Shown one piece after another: positions 9,401-16,893 of a stretch of DNA of 64,000 nucleotides. The stretch's first letter is position 1. The number at the start of each line of letters is the position of its first letter. Location of the stretch: NCBI GenBank assembly GCA_013364255.1, contig CP054936.1, forward strand, positions 2,200,853-2,264,852, in the 5' to 3' direction. Position numbers and translations under genes: made by a program. The notes under the pieces were generated by a model. That model saw nothing but the letters and a program-made list of their open reading frames with translations. It ran no database searches and had not been told where the DNA came from. The DNA comes from Streptomyces seoulensis. GTDB taxonomy: Bacteria > Actinomycetota > Actinomycetes > Streptomycetales > Streptomycetaceae.

Positions 9401-10117
9401 CTAGCCGGCGGCCGCCGCCGTACGGCACTCGGGGTGGCCCCAGCCCTGGTCGTTCTTGGCGATGGACTCACCGGCGGCGTAGGGGCGGCCGCACACGCAG
9501 CGGCCGGGGAACTTCGCCTTGATGGTGCGCGCGGACCCGGAACCGGCGGTGCGGGTCCGCGCCCCCTTGGCGGCGCTGCCGCTGCCGCCGCCGGAGCGGC
9601 GGCGCGGCGCGGCGGCCGGGGCGGTGGGCGAGGCCGGCGGCTCGGGCGATCCGAGGGCGCTGCCGGCGGCCGTCTGCGCGACGGCGGCCTGGCTGGCGGC
9701 GCGGTCGGCGAAGTCGTTGAGCGGGTCGCCGTCGACCTGGTGGGCGGGGACGTAGCGGAAGTCCACGGTGCGGCCGCCGAGCAGTTCGTCGATCCGCACG
9801 ACCAGTTCCCGGTTGGCGACCGGCTTGCCCGCGGCCGTCTTCCAGCCGTTGCGCTTCCAGCCGGGCAGCCAGGTGGTGACGGCCTTCATCGCGTACTGCG
9901 AGTCCATCCGCACCTCGAGTGCCACGTCCGGGTCGGTCGCCGCCAGCAGGCGTTCCAGCGCGGTGAGTTCGGCGACGTTGTTGGTGGCGGTGCCCAGGGC
10001 GCCGGCCTCCCAGCGGGCCGCCGTCTCGGCGTCGTCGGAGACCACCCATGCCCAGCCGGCCGGTCCCGGATTTCCCTTCGACGCCCCGTCGCACGCGGCC
10101 ACCACTCGTTCAAGCAT
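9401..10117 (-). CDS. rnhA: Ribonuclease HI with Cys-rich C-terminal tail
   Basis: A 238-residue protein. Residues 1-145 are an RNase HI domain that cleaves RNA in RNA/DNA hybrids; the metal-binding acids are visible as D10, E50, D72 and D138, with the flexible-loop histidine H126. After a Pro/Ala/Gly/Ser linker (about 150-195), the last 40 residues carry C-x-C-G, a G-E-S-I segment and G-H-P-E-C, a probable zinc-binding knuckle (three Cys and one His), not part of the classical enzyme. It may bind nucleic acid or a partner protein. The ATG at 10117 begins the conserved domain. Position fits SCO7284, remembered as an S. coelicolor RNase HI. Confidence 0.85.
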   Translation of the reverse strand: MLERVVAACDGASKGNPGPAGWAWVVSDDAETAARWEAGALGTATNNVAELTALERLLAATDPDVALEVRMDSQYAMKAVTTWLPGWKRNGWKTAAGKPVANRELVVRIDELLGGRTVDFRYVPAHQVDGDPLNDFADRAASQAAVAQTAAGSALGSPEPPASPTAPAAAPRRRSGGGSGSAAKGARTRTAGSGSARTIKAKFPGRCVCGRPYAAGESIAKNDQGWGHPECRTAAAAG

Positions 10118-10225
10118 GGGCTCGATAATGCCACGCCCGTCCGGGTGCCCCGGCCACGGTCCGGACGGGGCCCACGGCGGCCGGCCCACTCCCCCGATCG
10201 GGTGGGCCGGCCGCGCGGTCGCCCG

Positions 10226-10708
10226 CTACTCGCCCGCGTAGGCCCTCTTCAGGGCGGCGATGTCGAGCTTGCCCATGGCAAGCATCGCCCGGGTGGTGCG
10301 GGCCGCTCTCGCGGTGTCGGGGTCGGAGATCATGTCGGTCAGCGCGTCCGGGACGACCTGCCAGGACACGCCGTACTTGTCCTTGAGCCAGCCGCACGGG
10401 CCGGGTTCGCCGCCGTCCTCGGTGAGCCTGGTCCAGTAGTGGTCGACCTCGGCCTGGTCGGCGCAGTGGATCTGGAAGGAGACCGCCTCGTTGAACGCGA
10501 ACTGCGGGCCGCCGTTCAGCGCGATGAACCGCTGGCCGTTGGCCGTGAAGTCGACGACGACCACGGAGCCGGCCGGGCCGGGACCGGCCTCGGTGGAGCG
10601 GGTGATCCGGCCGATGGCGGACTTCTCGAACACCGAGACGTAGAAGCGCGCGGCCTCCTCGGCCTGTCCGTCGAACCAGAGACAGGTGGTGAATCCTTCG
10701 CCGGCCAT
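10226..10708 (-). CDS. VOC family protein (PhnB / 3-demethylubiquinone methyltransferase-like)
   Basis: A 160-residue vicinal-oxygen-chelate fold protein of the PhnB-like type: the N-terminal TCLWFDGQAEEAARFYVSVFEKS and the central QIHCADQAEVDHYWTRL with GWLKDKYGVSWQVVP are characteristic. Members are cytosolic dimers; most have no proven reaction and are often misnamed methyltransferases. The start at 10708 is firm, with GCAGGAGGC upstream. It is convergent with nothing and sits alone between RNase H and the clpP3 promoter. Confidence 0.82.
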   Translation of the reverse strand: MAGEGFTTCLWFDGQAEEAARFYVSVFEKSAIGRITRSTEAGPGPAGSVVVVDFTANGQRFIALNGGPQFAFNEAVSFQIHCADQAEVDHYWTRLTEDGGEPGPCGWLKDKYGVSWQVVPDALTDMISDPDTARAARTTRAMLAMGKLDIAALKRAYAGE

Positions 10709-10834
10709 GGGTGCCTCCTGCGGGCGTTTGTGGGGTTCTGTGGGGGGTGCGGGACGCCGTCATCACTGTTGACCGGCGCGCCGCCCGAAACTCATCGCCC
10801 GGTCGCGGAATTCATCCGGACGCCGGTCCGGGCG

Positions 10835-10865
10835 TTCTGCCCGGGGCGAATCTGCCGGGGGCAGA
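10835..10865 (+). promoter_or_regulatory. Tandem palindromes in the clpP3 promoter, candidate PopR/ClgR site
   Basis: Two abutting symmetric elements share the TCTGCC core: TTCTGCCCGGGGCGAA (10835-10850; seven of eight positions pair) and TCTGCCGGGGGCAGA (10851-10865; perfect 6-bp arms around GGG). They lie 73-104 bases upstream of clpP3. In S. lividans the neighbouring regulator PopR activates clpP3-clpP4, so these are the natural candidates for its site. Binding is inferred. Confidence 0.5.
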
Positions 10866-10938
10866 GAACCGCCCCCGGCGCCCGCTCCGCGGTCGACAGT
10901 GGTCGTGACGGCAGCCACGCCACGACGGAGGAGACCCG

Positions 10939-11577
10939 ATGACCGCACCGACCGCACTCGCCCCGCGGGCCGAGGAGGGCGACACCCCGCCCAGCCGCTT
11001 CGACGACCACCTCGCCGCCCAACTGCTCGCCCAGCGCATCGTGTTCCTGGGCACCCAGGTCGACGAGGTGTCGGCCAACCGGGTGTGCGCGCAGTTGCTC
11101 CTGCTGTCCGCCGAGGACCCGCGCACCGACATCGGCCTGTACATCAACAGCCCCGGCGGCTCGGTCACGGCCGGGCTCGCCATCTACGACACGATGCGGC
11201 TCATCCCGAACGACGTGTCCACGCTGGCGATGGGCTTCGCGGCGAGCATGGGCCAGTTCCTGCTGACGGTGGGGGCGCCCGGCAAGCGGTTCGCGCTGCC
11301 GCACGCGCGGATCATGATGCACCAGCCGTCGGCGGGGATCGGCGGCACCGCCGCAGACATCGAGATCCAGGCGGAGAACCTGGAGTACGTCAAGCGGACC
11401 ATGGAACGGCTCACGGCGCGGCACACAGGGCAGAGCGAGGAGACGATCTCGCGCGACGGCGACCGGGACCGCTGGTTCACCGCCGACGAGGCCAGGGAGT
11501 ACGGGATGGTGGACCGGGTGGTGGAGTCGCTGGCCGACGTCCGCCCGGCCACGTCGCGCCGACGGATGGGGCTGTGA
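10939..11577 (+). CDS. clpP3: ATP-dependent Clp protease proteolytic subunit ClpP3
   Basis: A 212-residue ClpP-family serine protease subunit that forms heptameric rings working with Clp ATPases in the cytosol. The triad is intact: S103 (GFAASMGQ), H128 (IMMHQP) and D177 (DRDRWF). An approximately 20-residue N-terminal extension precedes the conserved [14 protein letters not shown] at 10939 follows ACGGAGGAG. It is the first gene of a bicistron with clpP4 (one-base gap) and faces popR, the arrangement known from S. lividans and S. coelicolor, where this pair is induced when ClpP1P2 fails. Confidence 0.9.
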   Translation: MTAPTALAPRAEEGDTPPSRFDDHLAAQLLAQRIVFLGTQVDEVSANRVCAQLLLLSAEDPRTDIGLYINSPGGSVTAGLAIYDTMRLIPNDVSTLAMGFAASMGQFLLTVGAPGKRFALPHARIMMHQPSAGIGGTAADIEIQAENLEYVKRTMERLTARHTGQSEETISRDGDRDRWFTADEAREYGMVDRVVESLADVRPATSRRRMGL

Positions 11578-11578
11578 C

Positions 11579-12181
11579 ATGGGGTCCTACCCGGTTCCGT
11601 ACGTGATCGAGCGCACCGCGCAGGGCGAGCGGTCCTACGACGTGTTCAGCCGGCTGCTGAACGAGCGGATCATCTTCCTCGGCACGGAGATCGACGACGG
11701 CGTCGCCAACGTCGTCATCGCGCAGCTCCTGCACCTGGAGTCGGCCCATCCCGAGCAGGAGATCTCGATCTACCTCAACTCGCCCGGCGGCTCGTTCACC
11801 TCGCTCATGGCGATCTACGACACGATGACGTTCGTGCAGTCGCCGATCTCCACGTTCTGCGTGGGACAGGCGGCTTCCACGGCGGCGGTGCTGCTGGCGG
11901 GCGGCGACGCGGGGCGGCGGTTCGTGCTGGACCACGCGCGGGTGCTGCTCGGGCAGCCGGCCAGCGGCGGCCGGCAGGGGACGATCTCCGACCTCGCCCT
12001 CCAGGCCAAGGAGATGGTGCGGGTCCGGGCGCAGGTCGAGGAGGTGCTGTCCCGGCACACCGGTCACGACGCGGCGACGCTGCGCGCCGACATGGACCGC
12101 GACAAGGTGTTCACCGCGCACGAGGCGGTGGCGTACGGGCTGGCCGACGAGGTACTGAGCCGACGCCTCGCGATGGCCTGA
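11579..12181 (+). CDS. clpP4: ClpP4 subunit with catalytic His replaced
   Basis: A 200-residue ClpP homologue. The nucleophile S100 (GQAASTAA) and the aspartate D175 (DRDKVF) are kept, but the histidine of the normal (M/I)HQP motif is Gly: residues 121-127 read RVLLGQP, and the codon is GGG. It therefore should be inactive alone and probably serves as a structural or regulatory subunit in a mixed barrel with ClpP3. It starts one base after the clpP3 stop, so expression is coupled. The assignment as ClpP4 rests on family and operon order. Confidence 0.85.
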   Translation: MGSYPVPYVIERTAQGERSYDVFSRLLNERIIFLGTEIDDGVANVVIAQLLHLESAHPEQEISIYLNSPGGSFTSLMAIYDTMTFVQSPISTFCVGQAASTAAVLLAGGDAGRRFVLDHARVLLGQPASGGRQGTISDLALQAKEMVRVRAQVEEVLSRHTGHDAATLRADMDRDKVFTAHEAVAYGLADEVLSRRLAMA

Positions 12182-12313
12182 GGCCCGGAACCCGACCCGC
12201 CGGCCGGGCACACCGGCCGCCCCGCGCACGCCCGGTGCCCGGACGCACGGAGCCGGGCCGCCCGCACCCGGCTCCCGGTCCGGTGCGCGAGCACACGGAG
12301 CCCGGCCGTCCGC

Positions 12314-12354
12314 GCCCGCCCCCGCTCCGCCCGGCAGGCGGTGCGGGGGCGGGC
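12314..12354. terminator. Hairpin between clpP4 and popR
   Basis: GCCCGCCCCCGC (12314-12325) pairs with GCGGGGGCGGGC (12343-12354); inside, CCGCC and GGCGG extend the stem after a T/T mismatch. It lies between two convergent genes, so it can terminate both. It has no U-run, which is usual for Streptomyces. Confidence 0.7.
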
Positions 12355-12359
12355 CGGCG

Positions 12360-12923
12360 TCAGGCCGCCAGGCAGAGCCCGTCGACGCGGGCAGCGGCGG
12401 AGCCGCGGCCGCGGTCCGCGACGCGGCTGGTGATCCGCACCAGCTCGCCGTGGGCGAGCGCGAGCAGATCGCCGAGGCCGAGTCCGAGGGCCTGGGCGGC
12501 GGCGGCCAGCACCTCCGAGGACGCCTCCTTGCGGCCGCGCTCGACCTCCGAGAGGTACGGCATGGAGATCCGCGCCGCGTCGGCCACGTCCTTGAGCGTC
12601 CGCTCCTGAGCGAGCCGCTCCCGCCGCAGCACGTCGCCGACGAGGTCCCGCCAGAGCGGCTCCCGCACGCCCCGGCCACCGGCCCCACCGACGGCCGGCC
12701 CACCGGACACGGGCCGTTCGCCGCCGAACGGTTCGCCGGCCGGACGGCCCGGAACCGGGCGGACGGCGGCCGGGCGCTCGGCCGCCGGGCGGAAGCCGCC
12801 CTGGCGGACGGTGGGCAGGTGCTCGGCGGGCGGGGCCTCCCGCGCCGGGCGGACGGCTCCCGGGCGGGTGGCCGACGGGCGCGGGGGGACGACTCGGGCT
12901 TGGTTCGGCGCTTGGTTGGTCAC
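12360..12923 (-). CDS. popR: XRE-family regulator PopR (ClgR paralogue)
   Basis: A 187-residue transcription factor. Roughly the first 90 residues are Pro/Arg/Ala-rich and probably disordered. The helix-turn-helix follows (LRRERLAQERTLKDVADAARISMPYLSEVERGRKEASSEVL, as short elements), then a C-terminal helical region. The protein ends in CLAA; in S. lividans PopR the two terminal alanines mark it for destruction by ClpP1-containing protease, so the clpP3 operon comes on only when ClpP1P2 is lost. The GTG at 12923 sits directly against AGGAGG, too close to be ideal, so the true start may be further in. It faces clpP4. Confidence 0.82.
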   Translation of the reverse strand: MTNQAPNQARVVPPRPSATRPGAVRPAREAPPAEHLPTVRQGGFRPAAERPAAVRPVPGRPAGEPFGGERPVSGGPAVGGAGGRGVREPLWRDLVGDVLRRERLAQERTLKDVADAARISMPYLSEVERGRKEASSEVLAAAAQALGLGLGDLLALAHGELVRITSRVADRGRGSAAARVDGLCLAA

Positions 12924-13045
12924 CTCCTCAGACTAGGAGTCCTGGACGCCCGCGGAAGGGGACGGCATTGCGCCCTGGGTGAATCACCGGCGCGGGGAAG
13001 GGCGGACGCGGTGCCGCGGGACACCGCCGCGACACCGCACGTTCC

Positions 13046-13070
13046 GCATGGGACGGGTCACTCGGGGTAT
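13046..13070 (+). promoter_or_regulatory. Distal SigB-type promoter of the sigma gene
   Basis: GCAT (13046-13049), 15 bases, then GGGTAT (13065-13070) fits the GNNT-N14/16-GGGTA(C/T) consensus. It lies 174 bases upstream of the chosen ATG at 13244. It has the same GCATG beginning and spacing as the element exactly 60 bp downstream. Confidence 0.5.
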
Positions 13071-13105
13071 GCGCAGGACACGCGTCGTCGCACGGCGCGG
13101 AACGG

Positions 13106-13130
13106 GCATGTTCTCCCGCGAGGCGGGTAC
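13106..13130 (+). promoter_or_regulatory. Proximal SigB-type promoter of the sigma gene
   Basis: GCAT (13106-13109), 15 bases, then GGGTAC (13125-13130): again an exact GNNT-N15-GGGTAC match, 114 bases upstream of the ATG at 13244. The pair suggests control of this sigma gene by a SigB-family factor, or by itself. Confidence 0.5.
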
Positions 13131-13243
13131 CCGGGGGTCCCGGACCGGTTGGAACCGGAGCGGGAGCCGCTGGACAGACAGATGAACAGGTGAATGAAGG
13201 CCGAAGAGGCAGGGGCCGACCCGTGACTTTCGCAGGAGAGGCA

Positions 13244-14128
13244 ATGGACACCGCCAAGACCCGGTCCGACGTCATGGTCGCGAAGACCCGGGAGAACCGG
13301 ACGGACGGTGCGCCTCTGCCGACGGTCGCGGACCCGCGCGCGGTCGCCCCGCGCGACGCCCGCGAACTGTCCCGGCACTTCTTCCGTCGCCTGACGGAAC
13401 TGGACGAGGGCACGCACGAGCACCAGTACGCGCGCAACACCCTCATCGAGATGAACATGTCGCTGGTGCGGTTCGCCGCCGGCCGGTTCCGCAACCGCAG
13501 CGACGACATGGAGGACATCGTCCAGACCGGGATGATCGGCCTGATCAAGGCCATCGACCGGTTCGAGCTGTCCCGCGAGGTCGAGTTCACCTCGTTCGCG
13601 CTGCCGTACATCGTCGGCGAGATCAAGCGCTTCTTCCGCGACACCACCTGGGCGGTGCACGTGCCGCGCCGGCTCCAGGAGCTGCGCGTGGAACTGGCCA
13701 GAGCCCGCGAGGAGCTGTCCAGCCGGCTCGACCGCGACCCGACCGTCGCCGAGCTGGCCACCCTGATGAACCTCTCCGAGAACGAGGTGATCGAGGCGCA
13801 GATCGCCTCCAACGGCTACAACTCCTCCTCCCTGGACGCCGCCCTGACCGGGGACGGCCCCGAGGGCGGTGAAGCGGTGCTCGCCGACTTCATCGGCGTC
13901 GAGGAGGACGGGATCAGACTCGTCGAGGACTTCCACGCGCTCGCGCCGCTGGTCGCCGATCTCAGCGAGCGGGACCGGCGGATCATTCATCTGCGGTTCG
14001 TCGAGGAGGCCACCCAGGCGGAGATCGGCGAGCAGCTCGGCTGTTCGCAGATGCACGTCTCGCGGCTGATCAAGCGGATCATCACCCAGCTGCGCCAGGG
14101 CATGCTGGGCGACCTGAACAGCGCCTGA
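13244..14128 (+). CDS. sigL: RNA polymerase sigma factor, SigB/SigF/SigG family (probable SigL)
   Basis: A 294-residue stress/sporulation sigma factor. Region 2 is clear (MNMSLVRFAAGRF, DIVQTGMIGLIKAIDRFE, then FTSFALPYIVGEIKRFFRDTTW), region 3 is LQELRVELARAREEL, and region 4 ends with the helix-turn-helix QAEIGEQLGCSQMHVSRLIKRI. It directs RNA polymerase to GNNT/GGGTA promoters. ATG 13244 has AGGAG five bases upstream; GTG codons at 13190 and 13223 are in frame alternatives. The name comes from position: SigL is SCO7278 in my memory, two genes from clpP3/clpP4. It is convergent with an RsbW-like ATPase gene that could encode its anti-sigma factor. Confidence 0.8.
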   Translation: MDTAKTRSDVMVAKTRENRTDGAPLPTVADPRAVAPRDARELSRHFFRRLTELDEGTHEHQYARNTLIEMNMSLVRFAAGRFRNRSDDMEDIVQTGMIGLIKAIDRFELSREVEFTSFALPYIVGEIKRFFRDTTWAVHVPRRLQELRVELARAREELSSRLDRDPTVAELATLMNLSENEVIEAQIASNGYNSSSLDAALTGDGPEGGEAVLADFIGVEEDGIRLVEDFHALAPLVADLSERDRRIIHLRFVEEATQAEIGEQLGCSQMHVSRLIKRIITQLRQGMLGDLNSA

Positions 14129-14142
14129 GGACCGGCCCCGCG

Positions 14143-14159
14143 CCGCGACCCGGTCGCGG
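14143..14159. terminator. Short hairpin between sigma and ATPase genes
   Basis: CCGCGACC and GGTCGCGG flank a single C, effectively a 7-bp stem with a 3-base loop, in the 45-base convergent gap. It is small and without a U-run, so its role as a terminator is uncertain. Confidence 0.4.
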
Positions 14160-14173
14160 ACTCAGCGGCGGAC

Positions 14174-14629
14174 TCAGTCGCGGCCGAACCGCACCAGGGC
14201 GCGCACACGTTTGCCGACCGGGACCCGGTCGGCGGTGACCTCGGCCGCCAGCGCGTGCACGATCTCCAGACCGTGCCGGCCGATCCGCTCGGGGTCGCGC
14301 GGGTAGCGCCGGGGCAGCGCGGCGCTGCTGTCGTACACGCACACGCTCACCGAGCTGTCCGTGCCCTCCAGCTCCAGGATGTAGGGGCCCTCGCTGTGCC
14401 GGTCCGCGTTGGTCACCAGCTCGCTCACCACCAGCAGCAGCGCCTCGCCCGAGCCGCGGCCGATCGGCGCGCACCACTCGGTCCTCAGTTCCTCCAGGAA
14501 GCGCGCGGCGAAGGAACGCGCCTCGGCGATGCACCCGGGTTCGCCGGTGTAGTGCGTCGCCCGCCGGAGCGGTTCCACGGGTATGTCGAAGCCAGTGGGG
14601 ATCACTGCCCCGCCCGGATGCTCGATCAT
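14174..14629 (-). CDS. RsbW-like ATP-binding protein (anti-sigma factor kinase family)
   Basis: A 151-residue HATPase_c protein of the RsbW/SpoIIAB kind, large and common in Streptomyces. The N-box is ELVTNADRHS (about residues 70-79) and the glycine box is GRHGLEIV (about 117-124). Such proteins bind sigma factors or phosphorylate anti-sigma antagonists. The gene is convergent with the SigB-family sigma gene, 45 bases away, which makes that factor its first candidate partner, but these ATPases often act on distant targets. GTG/ATG alternatives exist; ATG 14629 has GAGAGA just upstream. Confidence 0.8.
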   Translation of the reverse strand: MIEHPGGAVIPTGFDIPVEPLRRATHYTGEPGCIAEARSFAARFLEELRTEWCAPIGRGSGEALLLVVSELVTNADRHSEGPYILELEGTDSSVSVCVYDSSAALPRRYPRDPERIGRHGLEIVHALAAEVTADRVPVGKRVRALVRFGRD

Positions 14630-14776
14630 GCGTTTCTCTCTCGGAAGCCGGTCCGACCGGACGCTACTGCACCTGTCCTGTTACCCACAGCCGCGCCCGG
14701 CACTCCCCGGCGTCCCGGTCGGCGCGGACGGACCTCCCGGCGGGCGTGCGGACGGGGCGCTGCTTAGCGTGACAGC

Positions 14777-16096
14777 GTGAGCCGCCCACCGAACCGCCCC
14801 GCCGTCCCACCGGCCTCCCCCGCCCCGCGCCCGCCCGCCTCGGCCGCACCGGTCACCGTACGCCCCGGCTGGGCGCCCGCCCTGGTCACCGTGGTCGGCG
14901 CGATGGCCGCCATGGGCGTGGTGGCGGCGCTCGGGCTGTGGGCGGCCGGCGCCGCAGACCTGCCCGACGACGCCTTCTGGCGGGTGGTCGCGGCGACGAT
15001 GGTCACGGCGGTCGGCGGGAGCATGGAGCTGTCGGGCGACGCGGGAGCGCTGGCGCGGACGCACGCCGGGGTCACGGTGCTGCCGCTGTCGGTCACGCTC
15101 ACCGGGGCGCTGCTGGTCGGCGCCGGGTTCCTGTGGCCGTGCCGGCACCGGGCGGTGGCGGGGGCGGGGCAGCTGGCCCGGTGGGCCGCCCGGATCGCCG
15201 TGCTGTGGCTGGCGGCGCTGGTCGCGCTGGCGTTCGCCGCCCGCCAGACCTTCGCCGTGGACCTGGGCGACGGGGTGCTGGGGGCGATCGGCGAGCTGTT
15301 CGGCGCGCGGCCGCGGGTCGGCTTCACCACCGATGTGCCGCTGACGGCCGGCTTCGGTCTGCTGTGGCTGCTGGGCGTCCTGGCGATCGCCCTGCTGGTG
15401 GCGCGCGGGGCTCCGCTGCCGGCCCGGCTGCGCCGCCCGCAGGCGTCGGCGCGTCCGGTGGCGTACGCCATGGTGCTGCTGCTGCTGGCGTACGTCGCCG
15501 TGGGGCTGGTCGTCGCGCTGGTGACGGCGGCCACCCGCGGGCACCCGGCCCAGACGTTCGCCCTGATCCTGCTCGGGCTGCCGAACCTGACCTGGCTCGC
15601 CCTGACCATCGGTCTCGGCGCCACCTGGAACGGCAGGGTGGACGGCCCCTTCGGACTGCCGGCGCCGCACCTGCTCGACGAGGTGCTGCGCACGCCGGAC
15701 GTCTCCACGCTCAACCTGCGCACGCTGGCCGAGCACGACCACCGGGTGTGGTGGCTGGTGACCGTCGACGCGGTGCTGCTTCTCGCCGCGGCCTTCCTGG
15801 CGGCGACCCGCTCCCCGGCCCGGCTGCGCCTGTGGGAGCACGCCGTGCGGATGGCGGCGGCGCTGGTGCTGACGGTGCTGCTGATCTGTCTGACGGGCCG
15901 GATCTCCGCGCACTACGGGCTGTCCCTGCTCGGCATCGGCGACGTGGGCGGCGGGCTGTCCGGTGAGCTGCTGCTGCGGCCCCGGCTGTGGTCGGCGCTG
16001 GGCCTGGCCGCGCTGTGGGGCCTGGCCACCGGCCTCCTGGGCGCCCTGCCGGCCCGCCTGGTCCCCCGCCGGCACCGGGGCACGGGCCGAACCTGA
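14777..16096 (+). CDS. Streptophobe-family multi-pass membrane protein
   Basis: A 439-residue, very hydrophobic protein with a Pro/Ala-rich cytosolic N-terminus (about 30 residues) and roughly ten membrane segments, among them ALVTVVGAMAAMGVVAALGLW, VLPLSVTLTGALLVGAGFLW, AYAMVLLLLAYVAVGLVVAL and a C-terminal ALGLAALWGLATGLLGAL. The layout matches the streptophobe family, known only from Streptomyces and relatives and without known function. The GTG at 14777 has no ribosome site; TAGCGT at 14765-14770 ends six bases before it, so a leaderless transcript is possible. It is divergent from the RsbW-like gene. Confidence 0.75.
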   Translation: MSRPPNRPAVPPASPAPRPPASAAPVTVRPGWAPALVTVVGAMAAMGVVAALGLWAAGAADLPDDAFWRVVAATMVTAVGGSMELSGDAGALARTHAGVTVLPLSVTLTGALLVGAGFLWPCRHRAVAGAGQLARWAARIAVLWLAALVALAFAARQTFAVDLGDGVLGAIGELFGARPRVGFTTDVPLTAGFGLLWLLGVLAIALLVARGAPLPARLRRPQASARPVAYAMVLLLLAYVAVGLVVALVTAATRGHPAQTFALILLGLPNLTWLALTIGLGATWNGRVDGPFGLPAPHLLDEVLRTPDVSTLNLRTLAEHDHRVWWLVTVDAVLLLAAAFLAATRSPARLRLWEHAVRMAAALVLTVLLICLTGRISAHYGLSLLGIGDVGGGLSGELLLRPRLWSALGLAALWGLATGLLGALPARLVPRRHRGTGRT

Positions 16097-16169
16097 CGCC
16101 CGTGCCCCGGGCCCCGCCGGCGCCGCACGGGCGGTGGCGGGACCCTGGGCGGTCACGGCGGCGGGGCCG

Positions 16170-16580
16170 TCAGGCCATCGGCAGCAGCAGGGCCGGGATG
16201 GTCCGCTGCATGCGCAGCGCGTCCACCGACTCCGCCAGCAGCTCGTACTCGGTGGTCTCGTCGCCGGCGGCGATCCGCACCAGCCGGCCGCCGGCCAGCT
16301 CGTCGGCCACGAGTTCCTGGCGGACCGGGTCGGCGCACCAGGAGCGCAGGATGCCGGGCACGTCGGGCACGGTGTCCGCCACCGGCATGAGGGCGCCCGA
16401 GGGGACGTAGGGGGTGTCGGGGCCGGGGTCGAGCCGCTCGGCGATCCAGGACGCCCGGTCGCGCAGCCACCACAGGGCCAGGGCCAGGGTGGGAGCCCGG
16501 TAGGTGCCGAGCGGTACGCCGATGCGACGGCCGTCGCACACGCCGTACCCGGTCACATGGCACAGGAATTCGTCGTGCAC
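16170..16580 (-). CDS. Conserved hypothetical protein
   Basis: A 136-residue soluble protein I cannot assign. It starts at a GTG at 16580 after GGGGAGGAG, which is a good ribosome site. The N-terminal part (DEFLCHVTGYGVCDGRRIGVPLGTYRAPTLA, read as short motifs) contains two Cys. The rest alternates acidic helices and Pro-rich turns, with no signal peptide or membrane segment. Its 310-base upstream region is longer and AT-richer than most here and contains a 7-bp hairpin. A regulatory or developmental role would be speculation. Confidence 0.6.
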   Translation of the reverse strand: MHDEFLCHVTGYGVCDGRRIGVPLGTYRAPTLALALWWLRDRASWIAERLDPGPDTPYVPSGALMPVADTVPDVPGILRSWCADPVRQELVADELAGGRLVRIAAGDETTEYELLAESVDALRMQRTIPALLLPMA

Positions 16581-16893
16581 TGCTCCTCCCCCGTGGCAGG
16601 GTTCGCCTGCTGGTCGTGCCTCGTTCTCGGTGCGGCTCCTGTGCGGTTGAACGTCCCTGACGTTCGAGTATGTTGACTCCTGAAACAGTGTCACCATGAC
16701 TTTTTGGCCAGTCTCTTGGCATATTCCGTGGGCTTCTTGGCCAGAACCGCACGGACCCGCCGCCGACCGGGCATTACCCCGGCGGTAATCGACCCCCTCC
16801 CAGCTGCCCGGGCATGGTGGAGCCATCGGATCGCCGGTCACGGAGGTCCGGGCACCGACCAGAACCGACCCCCTCGATGGAGGCTGATTCCCC
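16581..16893. other. Divergent intergenic region
   Basis: About 310 bases between the minus-strand hypothetical gene and the SnoaL-like gene. It holds the palindrome GAACGTC-CCT-GACGTTC (16649-16665) and two copies of TTGGCCAG (16704-16711 and 16737-16744, 33 bp apart) with a TTGGC between them. A TATTCC-rich patch near 16720 could include a -10 element. I see no further gene. Confidence 0.5.
16649..16665. promoter_or_regulatory. Perfect 7-bp inverted repeat
   Basis: GAACGTC and GACGTTC around CCT. It lies 69-85 bases upstream of the minus-strand gene start at 16580, where an operator or a leader hairpin would act. No regulator can be named. Confidence 0.4.

Noticed and set aside
13127..13132. 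Minus-strand GGGTAC for popR (the palindrome GGGTACCC)
   Set aside because: No matching -35 at a proper distance on that strand.
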